NCBI GenBank assembly: GCA_965153355.1 | Contig: OZ231126.1 | Span: 65,348,001-65,412,000 of the forward strand | DNA: 64,000 nucleotides | Source: Flaccisagitta enflata | Lineage: Eukaryota > Chaetognatha > Sagittoidea > Aphragmophora | Direction of reading: 5' to 3' | Shown: positions 22,191 through 35,309 of the stretch, one piece after another | Layout: each line of letters starts with the position of its first letter | How positions within the stretch are numbered: the first letter of the stretch is position 1 | The notes under the pieces: model-generated | The model's input: the letters and a program-made list of their open reading frames with translations, nothing else | The model's database searches: none | Told to the model about the DNA's origin: nothing | Made by a program: the position numbers and the translations under genes

Positions 22191-23205
22191 AAAAGATAAA
22201 ATCGGAGACAAAAAAAATATACGAGCGCAAACCACGAACAGTTTACTTGCGTTTTACGCGCAATTTCCATGACGCTGTCTTGGTTAGCACTTTTTAAGAG
22301 ATGCTTCGTCTTCTTATTTTTATCGCGTTGCCTCGGATGAAATCGGAAAATAAGTAAAACCAGATTTAGAATCAGCAAGGTCAAAACTATATGTCCCTGT
22401 GAGTACAGAGGCGTACAGGCCTTTTTACTGGCGCAAAAGTATCTTTTTTCACAGTAAGTCTCATTTCTCTAAACCTCACGTATTTTTACTCGCTGAAAAA
22501 TGACATTCTGACTCTATGGGCCCTTTCTACATGATACTAGACAAGCAACATGATTGATTATTCATTTTTTTATCATATTTTCATAGTCAGTTCGCTCGTT
22601 TAAAAAATCAGTCAACTTTTTTTCCAACCTGATCACTCTACAATCTGCCGTGCAAATGTTCCTACTAACTTAGTGATGTTCATCCACTTATATCATGAAT
22701 AGATGTATCCAAAATGGTTAAAACCAGTCTAGATTATCGTTCACATTCTTAAACACGACATTTACATTGATCAACGCCAAAAAAATCTCGGTAAAATGCG
22801 CTCAAGAAAAATAATGATGGATCATCAAATATTATTGAACTTCGTGGGTAATTCTCCGTGAAGTGTATTGCGAAACACTTTAAATACATTATCAGAAAAA
22901 TACTTTGTAAAAAATATGAACCCTAGAAAAAAACCGCATCCAAATCGGTTGACGCTGAGCAACGCTAGAGCCTCGCATGTGTTGAAAAAATTAATTCGGC
23001 GAAAATTCATCAAGGTTGTTGTCTTTTTTACGGCGGCGCGAAATAACGATGGTAGCAAATGATGTTAGAAGAGAAATCTTTTCAAGTAGCGCCTTTTTCG
23101 AGGAAAATACCGAATAAAGTATATGTTTCAGCATATCATTCGAATCCTCTTTTCATGAAGAATATGAAAATAATAATGGATATTATTTTCTCAAAAAGCT
23201 GTGGC
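22191..23205. other. Unassigned AT-rich sequence
   Basis: No gene, RNA or clear repeat is recognised. Overlapping open frames on both strands at 22825-23062 lack protein-like features. Confidence 0.4.
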
Positions 23206-23209
23206 TATT

Positions 23210-24735
23210 GTGACCACAGACTCGAAAACCTTGACCACAAACTAAAAAACCGAGACCATGAACTTGAAACTTGCAACCACAGACATGGAACTCGCGCCCA
23301 CAGACTCGGAAATCGCGCCCACAGACTCGGAAATCGCGCCCACAGACTCGGATATCGCGCCCACAGACTCGGATATTGCGCCCACAGACTCGGATATCAC
23401 GCCCACAGACTCGGAAATCGCGCCCACAGACTCGATAATTGTGCTGGCAGACTCGATAATTGTGCTGGCAGACTCGGTAATCGCGCCCACAGACTCGGTA
23501 ATCACGCCCACAGACTCGGTAATCGCACCCACAGACTCGGTAATTGCGCCCACAGACTTGGTAATTGCGCCCACAGACTTGGTAATCGCGCCCACAGACT
23601 CGGTAATCGCGCCCACAGACTCGGTAATCGCGCCCACAGACTCGGTAATCGTTCCCACAGACTCGGTAATCGCTCCCACAGACTCGGTAATTGCTCCCAC
23701 AGACTCAGAAATCGCGCCTATAGACTCAGAAATCACGCCCACAGACTCTGAAATTGCGCCCACAGACTCGGAAATTGCGCCCACAGACTCGGAAATTGCG
23801 CCCACAGACTCGGAAATTGCGCCCACAGACTCGGAAATTGCGCCCACAGACTCGGAAATTGCGCACGCAGACTCGGAAATTGCGACCACAGAATCGGAAT
23901 TTGCGCCCACAGAATCAAAAATCGCGCCCACAGACTCGGAAATTGCGCCCACAGACTTGAAAATCACACCCACAGACTTGAAAATTGCGCCCACAGACAC
24001 AGAAATAGCACCCACAGACACAGAAATTGCCCCCACTGACTCCAAAATGGCGCCCACAGACTCGAAAATTGCGCCTACAGACTCAAAAACCACACTCACA
24101 GACTATAAAATTGCGCCCACAGACTATAAAATTGCGCCCACAGACTAGAAAATCACGCCCACAGACTCGGCAATCGCCCCCACAGAATCGGAAATCGCCC
24201 CCACAAAATTGGAAATTGCCCCTACAGATTTGGAAGTTGGAGATTGAGACCACAGACTCGGAAATTGAGACCACAGACTCGGAAATTGAGACCACAGACT
24301 CAGAAATTGAGACCACAGACTCGGAAATTGAGACCACAGACTCTGAAATTGAGACCATAGACTCTGAAATCGGGACTACAGATTCTGAAACCGAGACCAC
24401 AGACTTGGAAATTGCGTCCACAGATTAGAAAATTGAGACCACAGACTTAGAAATCAAGACCACAGACTCGGAAATCGAGATTACAGACTTGGAAATTGAA
24501 ACCACAGACTCGGAGATTGCGACCACAGACTCGGAAATTGAGACCACAGACTCGGAAATGGAAACCAAAGACTCGGAAATTGAGACCCCAGACTCGGAAA
24601 TCAAGACCACAGTCTCGGAAATCGCGCCCACATACTCGAAAATCGAGACCACAGACTCGGATATTGAGACCACATACTTGGATAATGAGACCACAGACTC
24701 GGATATCGAGACCACAGACTCGGATAACGAGTGAG
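23210..24735. repeat. 21-bp minisatellite array, about 1.5 kb
   Basis: About seventy units of CACAGACTCGGAAATTGCGCC type form two higher-order blocks. Up to about 24230 the variable part is GCGCC; from 24240 it is GAGAC. Because 21 is a multiple of three and the unit lacks stops, both strands stay open for nearly 300 codons, giving APTDSEI on plus and AISESVG on minus. Substitutions fall in all codon positions and indels break the frames at the edges. I treat it as a non-coding minisatellite, although a repeat protein is not strictly excluded. Confidence 0.88.
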
Positions 24736-24910
24736 CAGAGGAGCCGATGAATGAAGCGAGAGAGCAAAGCAGACCGCTGCAAAAGCGAGTGAGCGGTGGG
24801 AGCGAACGAACATAACGAGCGACCAAGTGGCCCTCTCTGTCCAAAATGTCTAGAACGAGATGTCTAAAACATGTCAATGACTAGAAATGCGCCCTCTGTG
24901 GAGAAGCTTA
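24735..24910. repeat. Second copy of the GAGTGAGCGA dispersed repeat
   Basis: GCGAGTGAGCGG, AACGAGCGACCAAGTGGCCC and GACTAGAAATGCGCCC repeat the order seen at 2888-2987. It directly abuts the 21-bp array. Confidence 0.6.
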
Positions 24911-25096
24911 GCACTCATCTAAAAAGATACTTAAGCTCATCTATCATTTAGCTGTCGCATTTCATGAGAGAGCTTAGAGCTAGTGGAGCAAATGCATTTG
25001 CTCTCTGACTTTTTAAATTTAAGTAACAAATGCATATGCTCTCTGACTTTTTACTTTTAAGTAACACTCAATTCGCAAACAGATAGTTTGCTCTTA

Positions 25097-25360
25097 ATCG
25101 GGAAAGAAGTCGAAGTCAGTCTTCGACTTTTTGACATATTCGAGAGAAACAGGGTTTTCATTTTCTTATTCGAGAGAAACAGGGTTTTCATTTTCTTACG
25201 CGGATGAAATTGATAGGGTAAGTAAATTTGATAATTCTCTTTTTAGCGCCAAGCAGAATGCTCAACGACAAATATTTTTTGCGCTATGATTTTTTAAAGA
25301 TTTATTTATGAAAAATTCAAATAGAATTTTTTTCAATTTTTTATGATTTTGTGTAGGATC
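25097..25360 (+). repeat. Dispersed repeat, left part (split by the 6.7-kb element)
   Basis: It matches the reverse complement of about 7105-7370 (GTCTTCGACTTTTTGACATATTC, GATAGGGTAAGTAAATTTGAT and GCGCCAAGCAGAATGCTC blocks). A local duplication of GAGAGAAACAGGGTTTTCATT lies at 25140-25200. The remainder of this repeat resumes at 32098. Confidence 0.78.
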
Positions 25361-25508
25361 AATACCACCACATGCACAAGTTGAGCTAGCTGCATTATTT
25401 CTAGTCGCAAAAAAAAATTGAGTAACGAGGCTAAAAAAGACTCATTCTTGTGTAAAAAAACCTGGGGAATCCAACCGTGACATTTTTAGAGCCCTACGTG
25501 GGGGCGTT

Positions 25509-27800
25509 TAGAAACGGCCCCAAAAAAACACCCAAAAATGGCTATTTTTGGGTATTTTTGGTCAAAATTTGGTACTTAAATGGAGGCCAAGTGTTTAATT
25601 TCATAGTTGGGGACACTTCAAGATGTAAGAGACTAGTAAAACAAGAATCATGGTGATGGGGCTATTTTGGGGTACCTAAAAAGGCCCAAAAAGGGCCCCT
25701 AAAGCGAAAAATAAATAGTTTTTTTTTCATGGAGGCCAAAAAAATTATTGGAATGCCTTCAAATTTTAAATGGAAGTTCCTTATAAATGCAACTACCATC
25801 ATGCAAAAATTTGTGGCCCTTCTTAAATGGCTTCATAGGAAAATTTGGCCACAAAAACAAAAAAATCGCTCCAAAAAAATCAGTTTTTTTAGTTCATTGA
25901 CCTAAAAACAATATTTTAAGGTCAGGGTACCCCAATTTTTTTTTCTATTTTGCTAATATAAGATGTTTGGAGGTTCCAAAAAAAATTTCAGGCCATATTT
26001 CCAAAAAATGGCTGAGATATGACCATTTTAAGCGACGTGGTAAAAATGGAAAACGCCAAAAATGGTCATTTTTTGTGATTTTTTTAAACAATTGGGTACA
26101 AAAAGGGGTCCCGTTTATTTTAATTCATAGTTGGGGACACTACAAGATGTAAGAGATTATAAAAACAGGAATCATGATGATGGGGCTATTGTGGGGTGAC
26201 CATTTTTGGCATTTTTCAGTTTTACCACGTTGCTTAAAATGGTGATATCTCAGCCATTTTATGAAAGTATGGCCTGAAATTTTTTTTGGAACCTCCAAAC
26301 ATCTTATATTAGTAAAACATAAAAAAAATTGGGGTACCCTGACCTTCAAATATTGTTTCTAGGTCAATGAACTGAAAAAAACTAATTTTTTTGAACAATT
26401 TTTGTTTTTTTTTGGCCAAATTTTCCTATGAAGCTATTTAAGGAGGGCCAAAAATTTTTACATGATGGTAGTTGCATTAATAGGAACTTCCATTTCTTTT
26501 TTGAAGGCATTCCATTCATTTTTGTAGTCACAATGAAAAAAAAAACTATTTATTTTTTGCTTTAGGGGCCCTTTTTGGGCTTTTTTAGGTACCCCACAAT
26601 AGCCCCATCATAATGATTCTTTTTTTCCTAGTCTCTTACATCTTGAAGTGTCCCTAACTATGAATTGAAACTATTGGGACCTCTTTTTGTACCAAATGTT
26701 CTCAATGAATCTCAAAAAATGGCCATTATCATCGTTTTTCAGTTTTACCCTTTCACTTCAAATGGTCATATCTCAGCCATTTTTTGGAAATATGTCCTGA
26801 AATTTTTTTTGGAACCTCCAAACATGTTATAATAGCAAAATAGAAAAAAAAATTGGGGTACCCTGACTTTAAAATATTGTTTTTAGGTCAATGAACTAGA
26901 AAAACTGATTTTTTGGAGCGATTTTTGGTTTTTGTGGCCAAATTTTCCTATGAAGCCATTTAAGGGGGGCTACAAATTTTTACATGATGGTAGTTGCATT
27001 TATTAGGAACTTCCATTTCCAATTGGAAGGCATTCCATTCATTTTCATAATCACAATTTAAAAAAAACTGCATATTTTTTGCTTCAAGGGCCCTTTTTGG
27101 GCCTTTTTAGGTACCCCACAATAGCCCCATCATCATGATTCCTGTTTTTATAATCTCTTACATCTTGTAGTGTCCCCAACTATGAATTTAAATAAACGGG
27201 ACCTCTTTTTGTACCTAATTGTTTAAAAAAATCACAAAAAATGACCATTTTTGGCGTTTTCCATTTTTACCACATCGCTTAAAATGGTCATATCTCAGCC
27301 ATTTTTTGGAAATATGGCCTGAAATTTTTTTTGGAACCTCCAAACATCTTATATTAGCAAAATAGAAAAAAAAATTGGGGTACCCTGACCTTAAAACATT
27401 GTTTTTAGGTCAATGAACTAAAAAAACTGATTTTTTTGGAGCGATTTTTTGTTTTTGTGGCCAAATTTTCCTATGAAGCCATTTAAGGGGGGCCACAAAT
27501 TTTTGCATGATGGTAGTTGCATTTATAAGGAACTTCCATTTCAAATTTGAAGGCAATCCAATAATTTTTTTGGCCTCCATGAAAAAAAAACTATTTATTT
27601 TTCGCTTTAGGGGCCCTTTTTAGGCCTTTTTAGGTACCTCACAATAGCCCCATCATCATGATTTTTGTTTTACTAGTCTCTTACATCTTGAAGTGTCCCC
27701 AACTATGAAATTGAACACTTGGCCTCCATTTAAGCACCAAATTTTGGCCAAAAATACCCAAAAATAGCCATTTTTGGGTGTTTTTTGGGGGCCGTTTCTA
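25509..27800. mobile_element. 2.3-kb palindromic element nested in the left arm
   Basis: TAGAAACGGCCCC at the left is inverted as GGGGGCCGTTTCTA at the right, and the arms stay complementary for about 700 bp (25509-26210 against about 27060-27800). The corresponding place in the right arm of the host element (about 31945-31960) is uninterrupted, which shows this is an insertion. It contains one unit of about 523 bp in inverted orientation and three in direct orientation. No target duplication could be set. Confidence 0.78.
26205..27780. repeat. Three direct units of about 523 bp
   Basis: The phrase ATATCTCAGCCATTTT recurs near 26246, 26770 and 27293, giving spacings of about 523-525 bp. Each unit also repeats TTGGGGTACCCTGAC, GATGGTAGTTGCATT and CCCCATCAT. 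The left half (25545-26205) holds one further unit in inverted orientation. Confidence 0.85.
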
Positions 27801-28260
27801 CAGCCGGAGATCCTGGGAAAGCTCATTTCTGAGCTTTTGCTTTTTTTGCGTTTTTTTCTTAATTTCCCACGGCCATACATCCTCATCGAGTGGACTAATT
27901 CTTTTTTTTTTAGAGAATTTTTGGGCAACAGCTATGTGGTAGAGAAAAACTGGGATGTAGGTATGGATTCTTACCTTTTTTTTTGATTGGAGAAAAAATG
28001 AGAGGTGGAAATCGCAAACTTGGCACCCTTCGATTTTTTTCATTTTTCACTCAGGGATAAATTTTGGGGCGAGGAATTCACTTAGATTGTAAAATCACCT
28101 ACAAGTCTTCAAGAAATTGGCCAAAATAAATAAATAAGAATATAAAAGCTCAGAATTGAGCTTTCTGAGCAAAAGGCTCAACATTGAGCTCTTGGCTGAG
28201 AAACAATTTTAAAAAGCTCATTTCTGAGCTTTTTAAAAGCTCAAAGTTAAGCTTTTTGGG

Positions 28261-29500
28261 GATTAGTCTTTATTGACGCCTCACCCTATCGTATCTTGAT
28301 GAAAAGCATCATCAGGGCTAACTTTGGTGGGTCAAAAATCAAAATTGAGATTTTGGCATTAATTTTTTTTCTAATGGCCAAGTAACACGTAAATTAAGAC
28401 CAAACAAACAATTTTCAACTTTTTTTCTGACTAACGTGGCGCTACCAGCTCTGCAAAGTTGAAAATCTTTTTTGGGGGTTGAAATTTCAACCTTTTTCAT
28501 TATGAATCGTTGTCACAAAATCGGTCGCTGTGGCTCTAAAAATTGCATTCTTGACATGCAGATTTTTTTGCTCTCATATTTTAGTATCCTAGTCACGATA
28601 AACAAAGAAGTACACTTTTTCATCTTTTTCATGATAGCCCTATTAGGGTAGTTTCCAGGACCACTGTCAAAATACCCGGACTCGGGCGGACTTTCAGTCG
28701 TTTTTGACCAGATTTGAATATCTACAACCAAAATTTAGCTGACTCCATAAATTTTTAAGAAAAAAACTACCCTGATATGGTGTTTCCAAAACCAGCAGTT
28801 GAAATTTTTTTAAATATGCATACCAGCCCAACTGACCTATCACTTAAAAATTGAAAAACATTTTTTTTTTTTTTTTTTTTTTTTGCTGTTTTGCTACAAT
28901 TGTCTCCAAATTTTGCATGAGGGTTGTCACTGACCCTAGATACTATTTGCATCTGCTATAGCTGATCGAATCGATGATACTCGCCACAATACTTTACTAA
29001 AAAAAAACTATGATTTTGGGTGAAATTATCCAAAATTTTTGGAAAAGTCAAAAATGGCTAATTATCAGTTCAGTTATTTCCATAATGTAAATAAAAACAA
29101 AAGAATTCATCCCAAATTTTTTCATTTAAAGCACTTTTTAGATAAAAAAGGTCATTTTTAGCATTTTTTTGATATAGAATTGTTCATGCAGCTTCAAAAA
29201 TCCCCATGAATCCTGGAAATGTGTGGTAATAGTCTGAATATACACATTTCTACCTATAACAACAAGTTTTTTTTACATATTTTTTAGATAAGAGCTTAAA
29301 AATAGCCTAAAAATAGCAAAATATTGCTTTTTTCAGCGTTTTTAAGTTTTTTCTTGGTAATACAGCATAAAAACTCCGAAAAAATTCTAGAAATGTATAG
29401 TATTGGTCGGAGTTAAAATAATTATGCCCGGAATAACCAGTTTTTCATGATAGTTTTGGGTTTAGAGCCTAAAAATAGCTTAAGAATAACAAAATATGTT
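28261..29500. other. Central AT-rich part of the 6.7-kb element
   Basis: A pure T-run lies at about 28861-28884. No protein-like frame and no match elsewhere in the window are recognised. Confidence 0.5.
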
Positions 29501-30505
29501 TTTTTTTACGGCAAAAAATAACATTTTAGGGCGAAAATGACACTGACTGACAACAGCTTCACTCAATTTTTGGCAAGAGTATGTTCCAGAGCCAAACCAT
29601 TAGTGTTTGACCCTTTGCCACCTTTTACAGCTGTTTGAAAACATTAATGACCTAAAAAAGTATGAAAATAGCCATTTTAACGGCATTTTACAGCGAAAAA
29701 TGACACTGAATGACAACGGCTTTACACGAACACTTTACAGAATATGTCCCAGAGCCAAACTATTAGTGTTTGACCCTTTGCCACCTATAACAGGTGTTTT
29801 AAAACATTTACGACATTAAAAAGTGTAAAAATAGCTATTTTTACGGCATTTTATGGCTAAAAATGACACTGAATGACAACAGCTCCACTCAATTTTTGGC
29901 AAGAGTATGTCCCAGAGCCAAACCATTAGTGTTTGACCCTTTGCCACCTGTTACAGCTGTTTTAAAACATTAACAACCTAAAAAGTGGGAAAATAGCCAT
30001 TTTTACAGCATTTTACGGCAAAAAAGTATAAAAGTAGCCATTTGTACAGCATTTTACAGCAAAAAATGACACTGAATGATGACGGCTCCACTCAATTTTT
30101 GCAAGAGTACGTCCCAGAGCCAAACCATTAGTGTTTGACCCTTTGCCACCTATTACAGCTGTTTTAAAGCAATCACGACCTTAAAAAGTGTGAAAATAGC
30201 CATTTTTACAGCATTTTACGGCAAAAAAATGTCACTCAATTTTTTGGCAAGAGTATGTCCCAGTGTCAAACCATTAGTATTTGACCTTTTGCCACCTATT
30301 AGTATTACAGTTGATTTAAAACATTACAACCTAAAAAAGTGTGAAAATAGCCATTTTTACGGCATTTTACGGCAAAAAATGACACTGAATGATGACAGCT
30401 CCACTCAATTTTTGGCATGAGTATGTCCCAGAGCCAAACCATTAGTGTTCGACCCTTTGCCACCTTTTACAGTTGTTTTAAAACAATAACGACCTAAAAA
30501 AGTCA
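29500..30505. repeat. Tandem repeats of about 140-210 bp inside the 6.7-kb element
   Basis: Six copies are anchored by TGTTTGACCCTTTGCCACC or close variants near 29608, 29768, 29930, 30137, 30280 and 30449. Each also has ATGACACTGAATGA and CAAGAGTATGTCCCAGAGCC or close variants. The array is cut by the next element and resumes at about 31378 with AAAATAGCCATTTTTACTGC. Confidence 0.85.
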
Positions 30506-31376
30506 TCCAAGGATTGCACATGGTCAGCGGTACCCGATGCCCTGCTTGAAGTGATTAACTGAAGAAGTGGAGTGAGAGCAGGGCAGCGGCCCCAAAGGGC
30601 CGATGTCCTGTAGGACACAGGGGTGAATTTCCATACGTCCTGAGAGGGCATATTTGGGGTAATTTTCCGTGATATTCATTGGGAATTTTGCATTTTTTTT
30701 AATTTCTTTTCAATTTGCCATGTTATTCAATGGGAATTTGAGGCCTAAGAGGCTGGATTTGAGGCCCAAGAGGCTGGATTTGAGGACCAAGAGGCTGGAT
30801 TTGAGGCTTGAGAGGTGGGATTTGAGGCCTGTGAGGCTGGATTTGAGGCCTGAAAGGCTGGATTTGAGGCTTGAGAGGCCAGATTTGAGGCCTGAGAGGT
30901 CAGGGGATTTGAGGCCTGAGAGGTCGATCTCGAGGCCTGAGAGGCTGATTTGAGGCCTGAGAGGCGGATTTGAGGCCTGAGAGGCTAGGATTGAGGCCTG
31001 AGAGGCCAGATTGAGGCCTGAGAGGCCAGATTTGAGGCCTGAGAGGTTGGGTTTGAGGCCTGAAAGGGGGGGACTTTAGATTCTGAGGCCTGAAGTTGAT
31101 GATTTGCTATGGCCTGAGAGGCCTGGACTGAGGCCTGAGAGGTTGGATTTGAGGTCAAAGGGTTGATTTGAGGCCTGAGAGGCCAGGATTTGAGGCTTGA
31201 GAGTCGGATTGAGGCCTGGAGAGTTGGATTGAGGCCCGAGAGGCTTGAGAGCTTCTGAGGGCACGGACGCACGGACGTACGGACGGACGGACGCACGGAC
31301 GGACGGATGGCGGTGCTTCCTTCCACCCTAGAAAACTTGATGGACATCGGTCTTTCGGGGCCGCTGCCCTGCTCTA
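30504..31376. mobile_element. GGCCTGAGAGG-array element, copy A (diverged)
   Basis: It begins with a GGATTGCACATGGTCAGCG-like block and GCAGGGCAGCGGCCCC, then GATGTCCTGTAGGACACAGG. A 21-bp GAGGCCTGAGAGGCTGGATTT array follows (about 30735-31260), then an ACGGACGG tract. The inverted end is TCTTTCGGGGCCGCTGCCC. It splits a tandem unit: upstream ends GACCTAAAAAAGT and downstream continues AAAATAGCC. This is the most diverged of six copies. Confidence 0.75.
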
Positions 31377-32097
31377 TTAAAATAGCCATTTTTACTGCAT
31401 TTTACGGCAAAAATGACGCTCGGAACGACGATGGCTTCATTTGATCTGGTCGTCCACAACATTCCTATGTTTTGCTTAAACCTTGCCAGCAAGCTTAGAG
31501 GACCTGCATTCCGTAAAAGCTGAATTCCTTGAGCTTTGAAGGCTCAGAATGAGCTTTTGAGTTTGTTACTCCGGCCGAGCTTAGAGCTGAGCTTTTGCTA
31601 TTAGCTCAAAAAGTCATTTGGAGCTTTCTTATTAATAAAAGCTTATTTTAGCCATTTCTGGAAGACTTGTAAGTGATTTTACACCTAATGAATCTAATGC
31701 CCCAAAATCTATCCATGATTTAAAATTTAAAAATCGAAGGTGCCAAGTTTATGATTTCACTCACATTTTTTCTCCCATCGAAAAAAAGGTAAAAATCCAT
31801 ACTCACATCCCAGTTTTCTGCACACATGTAATTGCTGCCCAAAAATTTCTAAAAAAGAATTGCTTCACCCGACGAATGTATTACCGTGGGAAATTAAGAA
31901 AAACGCAAAAGCAAAAGCCTTGGAACGAGCCTTCCATGGCATCTCCCTGTTTGTTCTAAACGCCCCCACGTAGGGCTCTAAAAATGTCACGGTTGGATTC
32001 CCCAGGTTTTTTTACACAAGATTGAGTCTTTTTTAGCCTCGTTACTCAATTTTTTTTTTTTTTTTAACGTAGCCCAACTTGTGCATGTGGCGGAATA

Positions 32098-32675
32098 AAG
32101 GAGTGTATTCATGTTTATGTGAGCAGGCAAATAAAAATAGACATATTTATGAGCACAGCTGCTCATCTGTGAGGGTGTTTTTGAGCATTTTAGCTCAATA
32201 AGCTCACTTAGCTCAGTCTATTCTTTCTGATTTCGAATATGATAAATGACTAAATATTTTCATACTTGTTTAAGCAAGCAATTAGAAAAAACAAGTCAGT
32301 GAGCAGAGCTGCTTTTCTGTGCGAGTGTTTTTAAGTATTCTAGCTCATTTAGCTCATTTAGCTTGCTCTTTTTCTCTGATTTTAAATAGGATAGATAAAT
32401 TGATGTTTTGATTTAAGCATGCGAGTACAAGGAAGCATATCAGTGAGCAAAGCTGGTTGTCTGAGTGAATTATTTTGAATATTTTAGCTCATCTAGCTCA
32501 TTTGGCTCAGTCCTAATTTTCTCCGATTTTCAGTGCAATCAATACATACAATTGCTTTTGATTTGATCTAATAAAAAAAAGATTTCAGTGACTGAAGATA
32601 CAAGTATGGTGAAAAGTGATCACTGCTTACGACTTTTTCCTCACGGCGACAGCCGCCATTACTGGTAGATTTAAC
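32098..32675 (+). repeat. Dispersed repeat, right part
   Basis: This continues the repeat split by the 6.7-kb element and matches the reverse complement of about 6504-7080. It has several GAGCAxAGCTGxT blocks and the end GGCGACAGCCGCCATTACTGG. It lacks the 12-bp minisatellite of the other copy. Confidence 0.78.
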
Positions 32676-32810
32676 GAACATTCATAAAATCCATTTGATC
32701 CTAACCAAATCAGAGAGAGCCCGCCAGGCTCAGAGCCAGCCAAAAGTGAGAGCCCGACACAAAGAAGAGAGCCACGGGCTCGCTGGTTCGCTCTAAAAAA
32801 GGTTATGTAG

Positions 32811-33135
<325 letters not shown>

Positions 33136-33338
33136 TAGCCTCCATAGGTTTCCCCATTGCCAATGGGGCCATAACGTGAGGGATAGAGGTTGGGAATACA
33201 CTCCTTGGATTAGGTATGGTTGACTAAAAATTACCTAAATTGGAGAATTCTGGCCTCCTTTTGTAAGGGCAATGTTGTTTCAACTTTTATATACTCATTT
33301 CTTGGCTTACCTCTGTCTCTGAGAAGTCTATTGTGCCC

Positions 33339-33341
<3 letters not shown>

Positions 33342-33397
<56 letters not shown>
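33342..33397. repeat. (GA)n microsatellite
   Basis: A pure GA tract of about 56 bp. Confidence 0.96.
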
Positions 33398-33400
<3 letters not shown>

Positions 33401-33606
33401 CTAAGGACCTGATGTCACTCGGATTTCACATTCTTTTAAATTGGCGGTTAGCGGACCTATTTCGAGACCCAGACCTCTACTCTTTGCTTCTCCATCCATT
33501 GAATCACAAACGTTAGTAAATCACGAATGTTAGTAAATCATGACTGTTCGTATATCACGAACACTCAAAAATAAAACATAAAATCACTTAGACAATCTTG
33601 ATATTT

Positions 33607-33700
33607 AGCCACGTGCTACGCGACTACACCCTGCTTTGTCCATCGGTTGGTCAGTCGGTTGGTCGGTCAGTTGGTCGGTCAGTCAGTCAGTCATAAAAAA
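33607..33700 (-). mobile_element. HE element end, diverged
   Basis: GCCACGTGCTACGCGACTACACCCTGCTTTGTC leads into GGTTGGTCAGTCGG units. The sequence matches an HE hairpin and GTCC-type tract with mutations. No 5' end was placed. Confidence 0.55.
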
Positions 33701-33770
33701 AAGGTTTTAAGCGTGTAAAAGCTTGCATAATAGGAGTGGAAATGAGGACATGAGAAAGCGATTAAACTAA

Positions 33771-33981
33771 CAAGGCAGGATACACGGCTACCCTAGCGTG
33801 CGTTTGGGCAGGAGCAGTGCTGGAGAAGGTCACTAGGGCATCTGGGCAGGAGCCGTATGCTCAAAAAGCTCAAAAGTTAAAAAAGTCCCCCATATGGGTG
33901 AAAGCATAGGTCATCGACCCCTTCGGGGCCGCTGCCTAAAAGGGGGACTGACCGACCAACCGACCGACCAACCACGCGACT
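33771..33981 (+). mobile_element. HE element, hairpin damaged, with a foreign insert
   Basis: It starts CAAGGCAGGATACACGGC, followed by TAGCGTGCGTTTGGGCAGGAG, and ends with a CGACC tract, then ACGCGACT and AAAAA. The left arm of the terminal hairpin is missing. At about 33905-33950 it contains CCCCTTCGGGGCCGCTGCC, the end signature of the GGCCTGAGAGG family. Confidence 0.6.
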
Positions 33982-34314
33982 AAAAAGCGAGTCTGCAAAT
34001 GCAAAAATCAGCGAGTGTACAAATGCACGTACAAGCATGCAAATGCACATACGAGCGAGCGTGAAAATGCAAATACAAGCAAACGTGCTAATGAATGCAC
34101 AAGCCGCCCTGTCTAACCTCGTAAACTGCCCACATCCACCCATATAACTGCCCCTGTCTGCCTGCAATACTACCAATGCTCATCTATAAGGCATTGGTCT
34201 GGTATCCCTCCTCGTTTATAGCCACATACTCACGACTTTCCATCAGTCTGTTGGTCCATCCGTCTGTCTGTGATGATCGAGTTGAAAATTGTGAAAACGC
34301 GCAATAGCCATGAG

Positions 34315-35298
<984 letters not shown>

Positions 35299-35309
35299 GC
35301 CATGAGTTA

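Larger units (their letters stand above)
25365..32093. mobile_element. 6.7-kb foldback element with AATA target duplication
   Basis: The ends are CCACCACATGCACAAGTTG and, inverted, CCGCCACATGCACAAGTTG. AATA is present at 25361-25364 and 32094-32097. The undisturbed repeat at 6504-7370 reads TACAATAAAGC in complement at this point, confirming a 4-bp duplication. The arms are inverted copies: 25365-25508 plus 27800-28260 on the left, about 31540-32093 on the right, each of about 0.6 kb. The centre (28260-31540) has a tandem array and AT-rich sequence. No transposase-like frame exists, so the element is non-autonomous. Superfamilies with 4-bp duplications include Sola and Chapaev, but I cannot choose between them. 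Confidence 0.82.

Noticed and set aside
22825-23062. Pair of overlapping 60-77-codon frames
   Set aside because: They overlap antisense, have no recognised motifs and an AT-rich background; chance is sufficient.
23210-24735. CRISPR-like array
   Set aside because: Units are contiguous 21-bp tandem repeats without unique spacers, in a eukaryotic context.
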